Assembly (NCBI RefSeq): GCF_024519435.1
Contig: NZ_JALJRZ010000002.1
Coordinates: 1-64,000 of the forward strand
Length of the DNA stretch: 64,000 bases
Reading direction: 5' to 3'
DNA from: Terrabacter sp. Ter38
Lineage (GTDB): Bacteria; Actinomycetota; Actinomycetes; Actinomycetales; Dermatophilaceae
Part shown: one piece after another, positions 17,023 to 26,151 of the stretch
Layout of the letters: each line of letters begins with the position of its first letter
Position numbering within the stretch: position 1 is the first letter of the stretch
The notes under the pieces: model-generated
Told to the model about the DNA's origin: nothing
Seen by the model: only the letters and a program-made list of their open reading frames with translations
The model's database searches: none
Program-made: the position numbers and the translations under genes

Positions 17023-18849
17023 TCAGATCGTGAGGCCGTGACCGAAGGCGAAGAGCGGGTCGTCGTAGCCCGGCACGTCCTCCCCGTGCGCGCGCACCTG
17101 GTCCATCGACCGCGGGAGGTCGAAGGGCAGTCGGCCCTCGGGGGCGATGGTGCCGGTGACGGCGTCGAGCAGGGCGTCGTCGCTGCTGCCGTAGCTGCCG
17201 ACGACGGCCGACGCGAAGCGCAGCAACGGGGTGACGACGGCCGGCCGGTCGAGCACGACGTCGACGACGAGCGGGCACACCGCGGCGATCCGCTCGAGCC
17301 GGGCGATGAGGCCGGGTGGGAAGTCGAGCGAGCCCTGGTGGAACCACGACTCGAGGAAGAGGTCCGAACGCGGCTCGAACGGGGCGGTGAGCCGCACGAC
17401 GGCCACGTCGGCGTCCTCGGGCCGGTCGACGAGCTTGCCGTGCCGCACGACCGCCTCGGGTGAGATGCGCTCGGCGTAGATGCGCAGGCCCTGGTCGAGC
17501 GGGAGCCGACCGTCCTCGTTGTGCAGCACGGTCACCGAACGTGCCTGGGCGGCATACCCCTCCTCGCGGAAGTCAGCCCGACCCACGGTCGTGGCGGCGG
17601 CGTCCTCGTCGACGTAGGGGTCCTCGAACAGCCCGAGCCGGAACTTCACCGCCAGGATGCGGCGCGCCGACTCGTCGACACGGGCCTCGGTGACCCGACC
17701 CGTCGCGACGAGGTCGAGGAGGATGTCGACGCACTCCTCCCCGCCGAACTGGTCGGCACCGGCCTGGAGGATCAGCTCCATCCGACCGTGCGGGTCGAGG
17801 TGCTCGACGCCCCACGCGCGCGCGGGGAGCACCTGGTCGCCGACGTGATTGTCGTTGACGAGCTCCCAGTCCGTGACGACGACGCCGTCGTAGCCGAGCT
17901 TCTCGCGGAGCAGCCCGGCGACGACCTGCTGGTTGTAGCCGAAGCCGATCGGCTCGATCGGGGCGCCGTCGACGACGAGATCGACCGGCATGCCGTAGTA
18001 CGGCATGATCCCCGCGGTGCCGGCCTCGATGATCGGCGGGAACGGCTTGAGGTGGTCGGCGAACCGCCCACCGGGATAGACCTGCTCGCGGCCGTAGGGG
18101 AAGTGCGCGTCCTCACCGTCCTTCTGCGGACCGCCTCCGGGGAAGTGTTTGCTCGTGCACGCGACGCTGCCCGGGCCGAGCGAATCGCCTTGGAAGCCCT
18201 TGAGATACGCCACTCCGAGCTCGGTCACGAGGTCCGGGTCCTGGCCGAAGGTGCCGGCTTGGCGCGCCCAGCGCGGCTCGGTCGCGAGGTCGAGCGTCGG
18301 GTGCAGGGCGGCACGGATGCCCACGGCGGCATACTCCTGGCGGGCGATGTCGGCGAAGCGACGCACCGCGTCCGCGTCGCGGAGCGCCGCGAGCCCCAGC
18401 GGCTCGGGCCACTGCGAGAACGCCCCGGCGGAGAACGACACCCCGACGTTCTCGATGAACGCGTGCCGCGGGTCGGTCGACACCGTCACGGGTATGCCGT
18501 GCGGCGTGCGCTCGGCGAGCGCCTGCAGGGCGTTGCTCCAGCGGGCAGCCATGCGGGGGTCGTCGAGGGCGTGGACGTTGAAGTGGGTGAGGTGCTTGTC
18601 GAGCACGACGGTGCTCGTCGGGGACTTGCTGATGGTGCCCGGGCGCTCGAGCACCGTGCCGTCCGCGCCTGTCTCGATGACGGTCTGGAACATCAGCCCG
18701 ACCTTCTCCTCGAGGGACAGGCGCCCGAGGAGGTCCTCGACGCGTGCCTCGACGGGCAGCCGTGGGTCCTCGTAGGGGTCCATCCGGCCGTTGCCGTTGA
18801 GGTCGCGGTAGGCGACGCCGTCCTCGGTGGTGCGAAGCTCCGGGCGCAC
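17023..18849 (-). CDS. Cytoplasmic GH3 beta-glucosidase
   Basis: 608-residue glycoside hydrolase of family 3. The N-terminal 40 residues hold an EF-hand-like loop DLNGNGRMDPYED, seen in a GH3 subgroup. The TIM-barrel domain (about 40-400) contains KHFPGGG and the nucleophile Asp in GVVVTDWELVND; the shorter C-terminal alpha/beta domain ends FAFGHGLTI. No signal peptide, so it acts inside the cell on imported oligosaccharide. The start is GTG at 18849. Last gene of the second sugar operon. With an exported glucoamylase-like (GH144-like) enzyme upstream, a role in beta-1,2-glucan or another beta-glucan is likely, but specificity is inferred. Confidence 0.88.
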   Translation of the reverse strand: MRPELRTTEDGVAYRDLNGNGRMDPYEDPRLPVEARVEDLLGRLSLEEKVGLMFQTVIETGADGTVLERPGTISKSPTSTVVLDKHLTHFNVHALDDPRMAARWSNALQALAERTPHGIPVTVSTDPRHAFIENVGVSFSAGAFSQWPEPLGLAALRDADAVRRFADIARQEYAAVGIRAALHPTLDLATEPRWARQAGTFGQDPDLVTELGVAYLKGFQGDSLGPGSVACTSKHFPGGGPQKDGEDAHFPYGREQVYPGGRFADHLKPFPPIIEAGTAGIMPYYGMPVDLVVDGAPIEPIGFGYNQQVVAGLLREKLGYDGVVVTDWELVNDNHVGDQVLPARAWGVEHLDPHGRMELILQAGADQFGGEECVDILLDLVATGRVTEARVDESARRILAVKFRLGLFEDPYVDEDAAATTVGRADFREEGYAAQARSVTVLHNEDGRLPLDQGLRIYAERISPEAVVRHGKLVDRPEDADVAVVRLTAPFEPRSDLFLESWFHQGSLDFPPGLIARLERIAAVCPLVVDVVLDRPAVVTPLLRFASAVVGSYGSSDDALLDAVTGTIAPEGRLPFDLPRSMDQVRAHGEDVPGYDDPLFAFGHGLTI

Positions 18850-18889
18850 GAGTCAGGCCTTTCGTCGATGAGGGAGGTTCTGAGGCGTC

Positions 18890-20515
18890 TCAGGCGATCG
18901 GGCTGGCGCCGAACTCCTCGATGCCGATGACGGGCTTGAGCGCGCGCGTCACGGCCGGGGTGCTGAAGCCGCGACGGATGACGTCGTTGCCGAGCACGTT
19001 GCCGATCGTGCCCATGACCATGGCCTGGTCGAGCGAGAGGTAGCGGCGCGCCACGGTCCCCGACCGGACGGCGACGGCGTCGAAGAAGCCACCGCGGTCG
19101 TAGGAGTGGAAGTCGGCCTTGAGGTTGGCCAGGTTGGTGAAGGCCTCGTCCGGCTCGTGCATCATCGCGAGGAACGCCGCGTGCGGCGTGGCGACGCCGT
19201 CGCCGTAGGTCGGGTTCGGGTTCGTCGCCGCACGGCAGTCGCCGAAGCCCGGGTCGTAGTTCGTGCTCTCCTGGTCGGACATGTAACCGGTCGGGTTGAG
19301 CCCGAGCGCGTCGACGCCGTACTCCCGGTAGCCGCCGGCCGGGTTGCTCGACGGGCTGAAGCCCCAGTAGCCGTAGCCGGCGTCGACGAGCCCGTGCTCA
19401 CGCTGGGCCCGGACGTGGAGCGGGTGGTTGCGACCCCACGAGCGGGGGGCCCAGGCAGCCTCGTCGACGAAGACGTCGGGCATGAGCTCCTCGAACATGG
19501 AGCCACCCCAGCCGGGCACGATGTGCATGCCGCGGTAGGTGTAGGCGCCCTCGTAGACGTCGAGGCCGTAGTACGTGCGGTTCTCTCCGACGGGCTGCAT
19601 CTCGTGCCATGACCAGTCGCACGTCGCGGGGAAGGTGCGCCACATCGCGAAGTACTGCTTCGCGGGGACCTGACCGGTGATGATGCCGAGGTAGCTCGTG
19701 ATGCGCGTCTCCGACACCGTCGTGTCGTAGTGGTGCGTCGTGAGCCAGACGGGGTCGCCGCCGATGTGGGTGCCCTGGTAGGTGCCGCCGGGACGGCCGT
19801 CCTCGTAGGGGTAGAAGCCGCCGTGGATGAGGCCGCCCGGGCGCACCTGGTGCGCGGGGTCGCTGTTGTCGTTGTAGAAGGAGTCCCAGCGCATCCGGTC
19901 GAAGATCCGCCTGGCCCACGGGGCGGCGGCCCGGTCGGAGCCGGCCACGACGAGCAGCGCCGCCCCGAGCCAGCCGTTGTCGACGCTCGAGGCGAACGCG
20001 TAGACCTTGTCACCCGAACCCGGCCAGGACGTCAGGGCCTTGCCGGTCTCCTCGTCGTACCAGTTGTAGTACATGCCGCTGGGGACATGGTGCTCCATGC
20101 GGTAGAGCGTCTTCAGCGTGCGGATGAGCCGCGCCGTGGCCTCACCGCGGCTGATGATGCCGAGCTCTCGCGCCGCAATCGTCGACCAGAGGTAGCCGCC
20201 GACGTTGGTGGGTGACGTGTAGCCGGAACGGTCGCCGGGCGCGAGCGACTCGGGGATGTTGTCCGCCGGCAGGCCGGTCTGTGGGTTCGTCATCGCGACG
20301 AGGCTGCGCCACGTGTCGGCCGCCCACGTGCGCACCGTCGCGCTCTCGAGGGAGCGGACGCCGTTCGGGCCCGTCGACCGCAGGAAGGCGGGCGCCTGGC
20401 GGGCGCCGGAGGCCGTCGCGGACGCCGAGGGTGCGAGCGCGAAGGCGGCGACGGAGGCGGCGCCGCCGACGATCAGCGAGCGGCGGCTGGGCGTGTAGAG
20501 CTTCTTCTCGGACAT
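18890..20515 (-). CDS. Tat-exported glucoamylase-like glycosidase (PF10091/GH144-like)
   Basis: 541-residue secreted enzyme. The Tat signal has the twin arginine in SRRSLIVGG (residues 10-18), a hydrophobic run to about 28 and an SASA cleavage site near 33. The mature protein resembles the glucoamylase-like domain PF10091, with an (alpha/alpha)6 fold: TNVGGYLWS, YNWYDEETG, SVDNGWLGAALL, GWGGSMFEELMP, YGYWGFSPS and GFGDCRAA. Characterised PF10091 proteins in family GH144 are endo-beta-1,2-glucanases; this is the basis for suggesting that activity. AGGAG precedes the ATG at 20515. It is encoded between the permeases and the GH3 gene. Confidence 0.78.
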   Translation of the reverse strand: MSEKKLYTPSRRSLIVGGAASVAAFALAPSASATASGARQAPAFLRSTGPNGVRSLESATVRTWAADTWRSLVAMTNPQTGLPADNIPESLAPGDRSGYTSPTNVGGYLWSTIAARELGIISRGEATARLIRTLKTLYRMEHHVPSGMYYNWYDEETGKALTSWPGSGDKVYAFASSVDNGWLGAALLVVAGSDRAAAPWARRIFDRMRWDSFYNDNSDPAHQVRPGGLIHGGFYPYEDGRPGGTYQGTHIGGDPVWLTTHHYDTTVSETRITSYLGIITGQVPAKQYFAMWRTFPATCDWSWHEMQPVGENRTYYGLDVYEGAYTYRGMHIVPGWGGSMFEELMPDVFVDEAAWAPRSWGRNHPLHVRAQREHGLVDAGYGYWGFSPSSNPAGGYREYGVDALGLNPTGYMSDQESTNYDPGFGDCRAATNPNPTYGDGVATPHAAFLAMMHEPDEAFTNLANLKADFHSYDRGGFFDAVAVRSGTVARRYLSLDQAMVMGTIGNVLGNDVIRRGFSTPAVTRALKPVIGIEEFGASPIA

Positions 20516-20549
20516 GGTGCAGTGCTCCTGTTTCCGGGGTGGGGAGGGC

Positions 20550-21449
20550 TTACTTGAGGCCGGTGGTGGCGATGCCCTCGATGAAGCGCTTCTGGAAGAT
20601 GAGGAAGACGATGAGGATCGGGATGATGACGACGGTGGCGCCCGCGAGCAGCAGCCCGTAGTTCGTACTGTTCTGCCCGGTCGAGTAGAGGGCCAGGGCC
20701 ACCGGGAGGGTGTACTTGTCCTCGGACTGCGCCACGACGAGCGGCCACAGGAAGTTGTTCCAGCTGCCGAGGAAGGTGAGGATGCCCAGCGTCGCGAGGG
20801 CAGGGCCACAGAGCGGCAGGATGATCTTCCAGAAGATCCGCAGCTCACCTGCCCCGTCGACGCGGCCGGCGTCGAGCAGGTCCCTCGGCAGTCCGAGGAT
20901 GAACTGGCGCATGAGGAAGACGCCGAACGGGCTGACGAGGAAGGGCAGGAAGAGGCCGGGCAGCGTGTCGATGAGACCGGCGTTCGCGACGAGCACGAAG
21001 AGCGGCACGAAGGTCACGACGCCGGGGATCATGAGTGTGCCCATGACCGCGATGAAGATCGCCTTCTTGCCCCTGAAGTCGAGCATCGCCAGCGCGTAGC
21101 CGAGCATCGAGCAGAAGACGAGGTTGCCGGCCGTCACGACGACGGCCACGACGATCGAGTTGGTGAAGAACTGGCCGAAGTTCAGCTTGCTGAACAGCTG
21201 GGTGTAGTTGTCGAGCGAGGGGTTGTCCGGCAGCCAGGTCGGCGGGACCTGGCGCAGCTCTCCCTCCCCCTTGAAGCTGCCGAGCACCATCCACACGAAG
21301 GGTGCGATGACGGCGAGCAGTGCGACGGTCAGGATGACGTAGAGCCACCAGCGGCTGCCCTGGCTGGAGCCGACCATGCCGGACCCGGTCCGGGCCGCCT
21401 TCGGTCCGGGTGCCCGCGTCGTGGGCCTCGGTGCGGTGTCGACGGACAT
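20550..21449 (-). CDS. ABC sugar transporter permease (MalG type)
   Basis: 299-residue membrane protein with six helices following a 33-residue Pro/Ala-rich N-terminus. The EAA-loop motif reads LDAGRVDGAGELRIFWKIIL, and PPTWLPDNPSLDNY precedes the second helix as in other MalG-type permeases. The ATG at 21449 is one base after the upstream permease stop. Works with the partner permease and binding protein of this operon; no ATPase is encoded here. Confidence 0.92.
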   Translation of the reverse strand: MSVDTAPRPTTRAPGPKAARTGSGMVGSSQGSRWWLYVILTVALLAVIAPFVWMVLGSFKGEGELRQVPPTWLPDNPSLDNYTQLFSKLNFGQFFTNSIVVAVVVTAGNLVFCSMLGYALAMLDFRGKKAIFIAVMGTLMIPGVVTFVPLFVLVANAGLIDTLPGLFLPFLVSPFGVFLMRQFILGLPRDLLDAGRVDGAGELRIFWKIILPLCGPALATLGILTFLGSWNNFLWPLVVAQSEDKYTLPVALALYSTGQNSTNYGLLLAGATVVIIPILIVFLIFQKRFIEGIATTGLK

Positions 21450-21450
21450 G

Positions 21451-22461
21451 TCAGGTCCTCTCTCGCAGCAGCCGGAACTGCAGGGCCGTGACGATCGCGA
21501 TGACGACGAAGATGAGATAGCTCATCGCCGATGCGAGGCCGTAGTTGCCGAAGCCGAACTGCTGGTAGGTGTTGTACGAGACCGTGATCGTGCTGTTGAG
21601 CGGGCCGCCCTTGGTCATGACGAACGGCTCCTCGAAGACCTGGAGGTAGCCGATCGAGGTCGTGACGAGGACGAAGAGCAGCGTCGGTCGCAGCAGCGGC
21701 ATCGTGACGTGGCGGAACCGCTTCCAGGCATTGGCCCCGTCGATGGCGGCGGCCTCGTGCAGCTCGGCAGGCACGGCCTGCAGGCCGGCCAGGAAGATGA
21801 TCATCGCGGTGCCGAAGTTGCGCCACGCGGCCATCATGATGAGCGCCGGCATCGACCAGTTCGGGTCGCCCAGCCAGTTGGGCCCGGTGATGCCGAACCA
21901 CCCGAGCACGGTGTTGATGAGGCCGCCCGGATCCTGCAGGAGGAAGCGCCACACGACGGCCACGGCGACGATCGAGGTGATGACCGGCATGTAGAAACCG
22001 AGGCGGAACACCGCTCGGAACCGGGTGATCCCCTTGTCGAGCGCCACCGCGGCGGCGAGCGCGAGGACGAGCGTCAGTGGCACGCCGACGAGGACGAAGT
22101 ACGCCGTGTTGGCGGCGGCCTTGCGGAAGATGGGGTCCGACAGGGCCTTCGTGAAGTTGTCGAGACCGACGATGTTGACGCTGAACGGGTGTCGCAGGTC
22201 CTTCGCCTTGGTGTCGGTGATGCTCATGAAGAGCGACTGGATCACCGGCCATGCCGTGAAGGCGAGGAAGAGCAGGCAGAAGGGGATCGCGAGGATCCAG
22301 GCCGCCCGCCCCTCCCGTCGCCGGGCCGAGCCGACCCGGCCGGGGGAGCCTCCGTCGCCCGCCCCCCGGGACGACCCGGTGTCGAGTCGTCCCGGAGCGG
22401 TGACCGGAGATGGCGTCACGGGTCCGGTGGAGGACCCGGTCGTGCCGGTCTGGGCGGTCAC
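21451..22461 (-). CDS. ABC sugar transporter permease (MalF type)
   Basis: 336-residue membrane protein. The first 50 residues are low-complexity Thr/Ser/Pro/Gly, then six helices follow. The EAA motif reads HEAAAIDGANAWKRFRHVTM. The ATG at 22461 is four bases after the binding-protein stop. Second gene of the transporter block under the palindromic operator at 24957. Confidence 0.92.
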   Translation of the reverse strand: MTAQTGTTGSSTGPVTPSPVTAPGRLDTGSSRGAGDGGSPGRVGSARRREGRAAWILAIPFCLLFLAFTAWPVIQSLFMSITDTKAKDLRHPFSVNIVGLDNFTKALSDPIFRKAAANTAYFVLVGVPLTLVLALAAAVALDKGITRFRAVFRLGFYMPVITSIVAVAVVWRFLLQDPGGLINTVLGWFGITGPNWLGDPNWSMPALIMMAAWRNFGTAMIIFLAGLQAVPAELHEAAAIDGANAWKRFRHVTMPLLRPTLLFVLVTTSIGYLQVFEEPFVMTKGGPLNSTITVSYNTYQQFGFGNYGLASAMSYLIFVVIAIVTALQFRLLRERT

Positions 22462-22465
22462 CGGA

Positions 22466-23752
22466 TCACATTCCCGTGCCGATGGACTCGGCCTGCTGCT
22501 GCGCCGTCTTCAGGCCGGTGGCGGGGTCCTCGCCCGTCTTCGTGATCTTCTCCAGCTCGGTGTCGAGGCCCTTGACGGCCTGCTCCCAGGTCGGGAACGA
22601 GGGCGGCGCCTTGGCGGTCTCGAGCTGCTTGCCGAAGACGGCGAGCTTCTTGTCCGAGGCGAGAGCCGGGTCCTGCCAGGCGCTCTTCACCGACGGCAGG
22701 TCGGTCGAGAGGGTGTACCACTTCGACTGGACCTTCGGGTCGGTGAGCCAGCTGACGAACTTCCAGGCCGTGTCGCGGTTCTGGGTGTTCTTGAAGACGA
22801 CGAAGTTCGAGCCGCCGACGAAGGAGGACGAACCCGCCGAGCCTGCGGGGATCGGGGCGACGTTGTACTTGTCCTTGAAGCCGGCGCCGCCCACCTTCTC
22901 GACCGCGGACATCATCCAGGGACCGGAGATGAACATCGGCACGGTCCCCTTCGCGAAGTCGGGCTCGGTCGTCGGGGTCGCCGGTGCGCTCTTGTTGGAG
23001 ATGCCGTCGGTGAAGAAGGACTGGTAGTACTGCGTGGCCTTGAGCATCTGCGGGCTGTCGAAGTTGTAGGCCTTGCCACCGTCCTTGGTGAGGTCCGCTC
23101 CCTCGCCCCACGCGAACGGCATGAGGGTCTGCCACGAGCCCTCTCCGCCGGCCTGCAGGCCGATGCCCCACTTCGCGCCGGCCTTCGTCTGCATGGCCTT
23201 GGCCATGTCGTGCAGACCCTGCCAGTCGGTGGGAACCGTGTCGTAACCGGCCTTCTTGGCGAGGTCGCTGCGGTAGAAGACCACTCGGGTCTCGACGTAC
23301 CACGGGATGCCGTAGGACGTGCCGTTGACCTCGGTCGTCTTCTGCGCGCCATCGAAGAAGGCGGACTTGTCGATCTGCGCAGGGGTCGGGTCGAGCGCGT
23401 CACTGCTCGCGAACTCGCCCATCCACGTCGTGCCGACCATGGCGACGTCCGGGGTCTTGCCGGCCGTGATCGCCGTCGTGAACTTGTCGTGCGCGGCGTC
23501 CCACGGGATCGCCGTGACCTGGACCTTGACGCCGGGGTTGGCGGCCTCGAAGTCCTTCGTCAGCTTGGGCAGGTTGTCCCCCTCGGCACCCATCGCCCAG
23601 ACGGTGATCGTGCCGGTGGCCTTGCCGGTGCTGACCGCGGCGCCCGTCTGGCCGGCACTGGTGCCGCCGTTCTCGGCGCTGCGACCGCAGGCGGTCACGG
23701 TGAGGGCCGCTGCAGTCATGCACACGACCGTGATGGCTGTGGTGCGTCTCAT
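22466..23752 (-). CDS. ABC transporter sugar-binding lipoprotein
   Basis: 428-residue family-1 solute-binding protein. The Sec lipoprotein signal ends in lipobox TVTAC (about Cys22). ITVWAMGAEGDNLPKL and FEAANPGVKVQVTAIPW are typical openings of sugar-binding proteins, and YGIPWYVETRVVFYRSDL is the hinge region. It lies 100 bases downstream of the lacI-type gene and is probably in the same transcript. By context it should bind the glucan-derived oligosaccharides handled by the downstream glycosidases. Confidence 0.9.
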   Translation of the reverse strand: MRRTTAITVVCMTAAALTVTACGRSAENGGTSAGQTGAAVSTGKATGTITVWAMGAEGDNLPKLTKDFEAANPGVKVQVTAIPWDAAHDKFTTAITAGKTPDVAMVGTTWMGEFASSDALDPTPAQIDKSAFFDGAQKTTEVNGTSYGIPWYVETRVVFYRSDLAKKAGYDTVPTDWQGLHDMAKAMQTKAGAKWGIGLQAGGEGSWQTLMPFAWGEGADLTKDGGKAYNFDSPQMLKATQYYQSFFTDGISNKSAPATPTTEPDFAKGTVPMFISGPWMMSAVEKVGGAGFKDKYNVAPIPAGSAGSSSFVGGSNFVVFKNTQNRDTAWKFVSWLTDPKVQSKWYTLSTDLPSVKSAWQDPALASDKKLAVFGKQLETAKAPPSFPTWEQAVKGLDTELEKITKTGEDPATGLKTAQQQAESIGTGM

Positions 23753-23852
23753 CGGTGTCTCACTTTCTCGGTGTCTCCGACGTCTGTGTCGGGGTTTGGG
23801 GGGCGGGACGGTGGGGGGCGGGGGATGGCGGTGGGGGCGTCGCGGGTGCTGG

Positions 23853-24884
23853 TCAGCGGGTGGGGCAGCCGCAGGACCCGCGGATGACGACTTCCGTGGG
23901 CAGGATCTGGGGCTCGAGCCGGGGCTGGCCCCCGGCGACGCGCTGGTGCAGGCGCTCGGCAGCGAGGACGCCGAGCTCGCGGACGGGCTGGCGCACGGTG
24001 GTGAGGCCGGGCCGTACGTAGCGGGAGGTCATGACGTCGTCCCAGCCGACGACGGCGATCTCGCCGGGGACGTCGCGGCCGGCGTCCTGGAGGTGGCTCA
24101 TGATCGCGAGGGCGAGCTCGTCGTTGGCGCAGACGAGGGCGTCGGCCTCGATCTCGCCGGCGAGGATGCGCTCGGCGACGGCCGCGCCCTCCCCCTCGCG
24201 GAACGGCACGCGGACGGGGGCGGCGGGCTCGAGGCGGCGCGCCCGGTGGGCGTTGACGAAGCCGGCGTGGCGCTCGGCGATGTCGGGTGCACCCTCGGGG
24301 TCACCGACGAAGAGGAGGCGCGTGCGCCCGTGGGCCAGCACGTGCTCGGTGAGCTGCTCGGCGCTGTGGGCGTTCTCGGCGCGGACGCTCTCGATGCCCT
24401 CCTGCGGCGTGCCCGCGATGATGACGACGGGCTTCTGGCCGTGCAGGGCCCGGGCGACGGCGGGTGGCATGGCGGCCGAGCCGAGCACGGCGATGGCGTC
24501 GACCCGGGTGGCGAGCTGGCGCACGGCGCGGGCGAGATCGGCCTTGCCGTCGGCGAGCATCAGGGTGACGCTCTGGCCGAGCTCGGCGGCCCGCGACTCG
24601 AAGCCCATGAGCAGCTCGGAGTAGTAGGGACCGGTGAGCTCGGGCAGCACGAGACCGTGTGCCTCGTGGTGGCGGACGGCGAGGCTGCGGGCGGCACCGA
24701 GTGGCACGTAGTTGAGCTGGTCGACGGCGTCGAGGACCTTCTGCGCCGTCGTCGTCGACACGGTGCCGGCGCCCTGGAGGACGCGGGAGACGGTGGCGAT
24801 GGAGACGCCGGCGCGCTCGGCCACGGAGTAGATGGTGGCGCCCGCCGAGGCCGCGCCGTCCGGGTGCTTGCGTGCTGTCGCCAT
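23853..24884 (-). CDS. LacI-family repressor heading the second sugar operon
   Basis: 343-residue regulator. HTH: TIYSVAERAGVSIATVSRVL (about residues 17-36), hinge VPLGAARSLAVR, then the sugar-sensing domain with GLVLPELTGPYYSELL, CANDELALAIMSHL and VVGWDDVMTSRYVRPGLTTV. It ends RGSCGCPTR with two cysteines. I choose the ATG at 24884, with GAGAGG nine bases upstream, over a GTG three codons earlier. It is the first gene of the operon rather than divergent, so it likely represses itself together with the transporter and glycosidases through the palindrome at 24957-24970. Confidence 0.9.
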   Translation of the reverse strand: MATARKHPDGAASAGATIYSVAERAGVSIATVSRVLQGAGTVSTTTAQKVLDAVDQLNYVPLGAARSLAVRHHEAHGLVLPELTGPYYSELLMGFESRAAELGQSVTLMLADGKADLARAVRQLATRVDAIAVLGSAAMPPAVARALHGQKPVVIIAGTPQEGIESVRAENAHSAEQLTEHVLAHGRTRLLFVGDPEGAPDIAERHAGFVNAHRARRLEPAAPVRVPFREGEGAAVAERILAGEIEADALVCANDELALAIMSHLQDAGRDVPGEIAVVGWDDVMTSRYVRPGLTTVRQPVRELGVLAAERLHQRVAGGQPRLEPQILPTEVVIRGSCGCPTR

Positions 24885-24956
24885 GGGTCCCACCTCTCGC
24901 GTCTCGTCGTTGAGTGATGTGTCGCGACCAGGCCCCTGACCGGGTCACCCCGGCTC

Positions 24957-24970
24957 TGTAAGCGCTTACA
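24957..24970. promoter_or_regulatory. Perfect 14-bp palindromic LacI-type operator
   Basis: TGTAAGCGCTTACA is a perfect palindrome with a central CG, the classic LacI/GalR operator form. It lies 72 bases upstream of the lacI-type start at 24884. I see no second copy next to the binding-protein gene. Confidence 0.8.
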
Positions 24971-25037
24971 TCCGCACCTCCATAGTGCACAGGCCGGCGC
25001 GGGGGCGCAAGACCTCCCCCGCGCCGCAGGTAGCCGT

Positions 25038-25080
25038 GAGGGGCCGGGCGGGCATCGATGATGCACCCTCCCGGCCCCTC
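25038..25080. terminator. Hairpin downstream of the VOC-PPOX operon
   Basis: GAGGGGCCGGG (25038-25048) and CCCGGCCCCTC (25070-25080) form a perfect 11-bp stem; the 21-base loop holds a smaller GCAT/ATGC inverted repeat. On the minus strand it is the second hairpin after the PPOX gene. Confidence 0.5.
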
Positions 25081-25162
25081 GTCACACGGCGTCACCGACG
25101 CCGATCGCGTATGCCGTCACGCCCGCGGGAGCCCTCGCCCCGTCAACCTGTGGCTGGCGTGG

Positions 25163-25185
25163 GATCGACTGCGGCACAGTCGATC
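25163..25185. terminator. Hairpin terminator after the PPOX gene
   Basis: GATCGACTG (25163-25171) and CAGTCGATC (25177-25185) form a perfect 9-bp stem with a 5-base loop, 13 bases beyond the minus-strand PPOX stop at 25199. Confidence 0.6.
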
Positions 25186-25198
25186 TCGACAACCCCGG

Positions 25199-25729
25199 TC
25201 AGTCGTCGGACGCGATCCACCGCCCGTCGATCATCACGTCGCGGCCGCGCAGCTCGTTCTCCTCGCGCCAGGCCTGGATGCGGCTCGGGACGACCCGGAA
25301 GAAGAGGTACGAACCCGAGGTCTCCCGCGGGTCGAAACCGGTCCGCTGGGCGAAACGGTCGGCCTCCGCGGGCTCGAGCGCGGCGGTCGGGACGACCTCG
25401 ACGGACCCGTCGACCATGACGACGTCACGCGTCGCGCCCAGCCCGATCCGCACCCCTGCGCCGGACGCGAGACCACGTCCCGCGGCGCTGCGCTCACCGG
25501 TCGAGAGCAGCATCGTGCGGCCGTCCCAGTCGAACGACAGGGGCACGAGGTGCGGTGACCCGGTGGCGGGGTCGGTCGTCGCGACCCAGCAGTCGATCTC
25601 CCGGCCCAACAGCTCCCGGGTGTCCCGGACCCGCTCCTCGGTGGGGCGCGGCGGAGGAGGGGGCGCGGGCGCCTCGGCGGGCCGGCGGCATACGCCCTCG
25701 CTGCCGTCGGTGACGTCGTCTGCCGTCAT
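25199..25729 (-). CDS. PPOX-family (FMN/F420-binding) putative oxidoreductase
   Basis: 176-residue protein of the pyridoxamine-5'-phosphate-oxidase-like split-barrel fold, which binds FMN, F420 or heme. CWVATTDPATGSPHLVPLSF is the strand pair at the cofactor site and RIGLGATRDVVMVDGSVEVV continues the barrel. A Pro-rich linker (APAPPPPPRP, about 20-30) precedes the domain. The ATG at 25729 overlaps the VOC gene stop by four bases, so the two are translationally coupled. Under an ECF41-type promoter the pair may serve a redox or xenobiotic response; this is inference. Confidence 0.78.
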   Translation of the reverse strand: MTADDVTDGSEGVCRRPAEAPAPPPPPRPTEERVRDTRELLGREIDCWVATTDPATGSPHLVPLSFDWDGRTMLLSTGERSAAGRGLASGAGVRIGLGATRDVVMVDGSVEVVPTAALEPAEADRFAQRTGFDPRETSGSYLFFRVVPSRIQAWREENELRGRDVMIDGRWIASDD

Positions 25730-26064
25730 CCCTGCATCACGCCGATCATGTTGCCGTCGGGGTCGGACAGCACGGCCACGGTGCGACCGCCACCGACCGC
25801 GGTCGGCTGCTGGCTGACGGTCGCGCCGGCCGCGGTGAGTGCCGCGACCGTCGCCTCGAGGTCGTCGACCGACCAGAAGGGCGTCGCACCGGTGATGCCC
25901 TTGCGGTAGCCGCTCGGGTCGAGGGCGATCTCCTGGCCGCCGACGGAGTAGCCGACGTAGTACGACTCGTCGGTGTGCGGTTCCGTGTCGAGCAGGGTCG
26001 TGAAGACCTGCTTCGCGGCGGCGAGGTCGGAAACGGGGTAGATGAGGGTGTTCACGGCGGACAT
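25726..26064 (-). CDS. VOC (glyoxalase/bleomycin-resistance) superfamily protein
   Basis: 112-residue protein with the paired beta-alpha-beta3 VOC fold: NTLIYPVSDLAAAKQVFTTL in the first half and PFWSVDDLEATVAALTAAGA with LSDPDGNMIGVM in the second. Members bind a metal and act on small molecules, or sequester toxic ones. AGGAGA precedes the ATG. An ECF41-type promoter in the divergent intergenic region points at it, so it is a likely direct target of the neighbouring sigma factor. Confidence 0.85.
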   Translation of the reverse strand: MSAVNTLIYPVSDLAAAKQVFTTLLDTEPHTDESYYVGYSVGGQEIALDPSGYRKGITGATPFWSVDDLEATVAALTAAGATVSQQPTAVGGGRTVAVLSDPDGNMIGVMQG

Positions 26065-26116
26065 CGTGGTCTCCTGGGTGGTCTGGCGCTGGTGGTGGTG
26101 GGTTGTCGAGCGGCGA

Positions 26117-26143
26117 TGTCACATCCGGTGGCGCCGGCTCGTC
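26117..26143 (+). promoter_or_regulatory. ECF41-type promoter, rightward
   Basis: TGTCACA (26117-26123), 16 bases, CGTC (26140-26143). This equals the consensus I recall for ECF41 sigma factors and lies 37 bases upstream of the sigma gene start, consistent with autoregulation. Confidence 0.72.
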
Positions 26144-26151
26144 AGTGCTAT

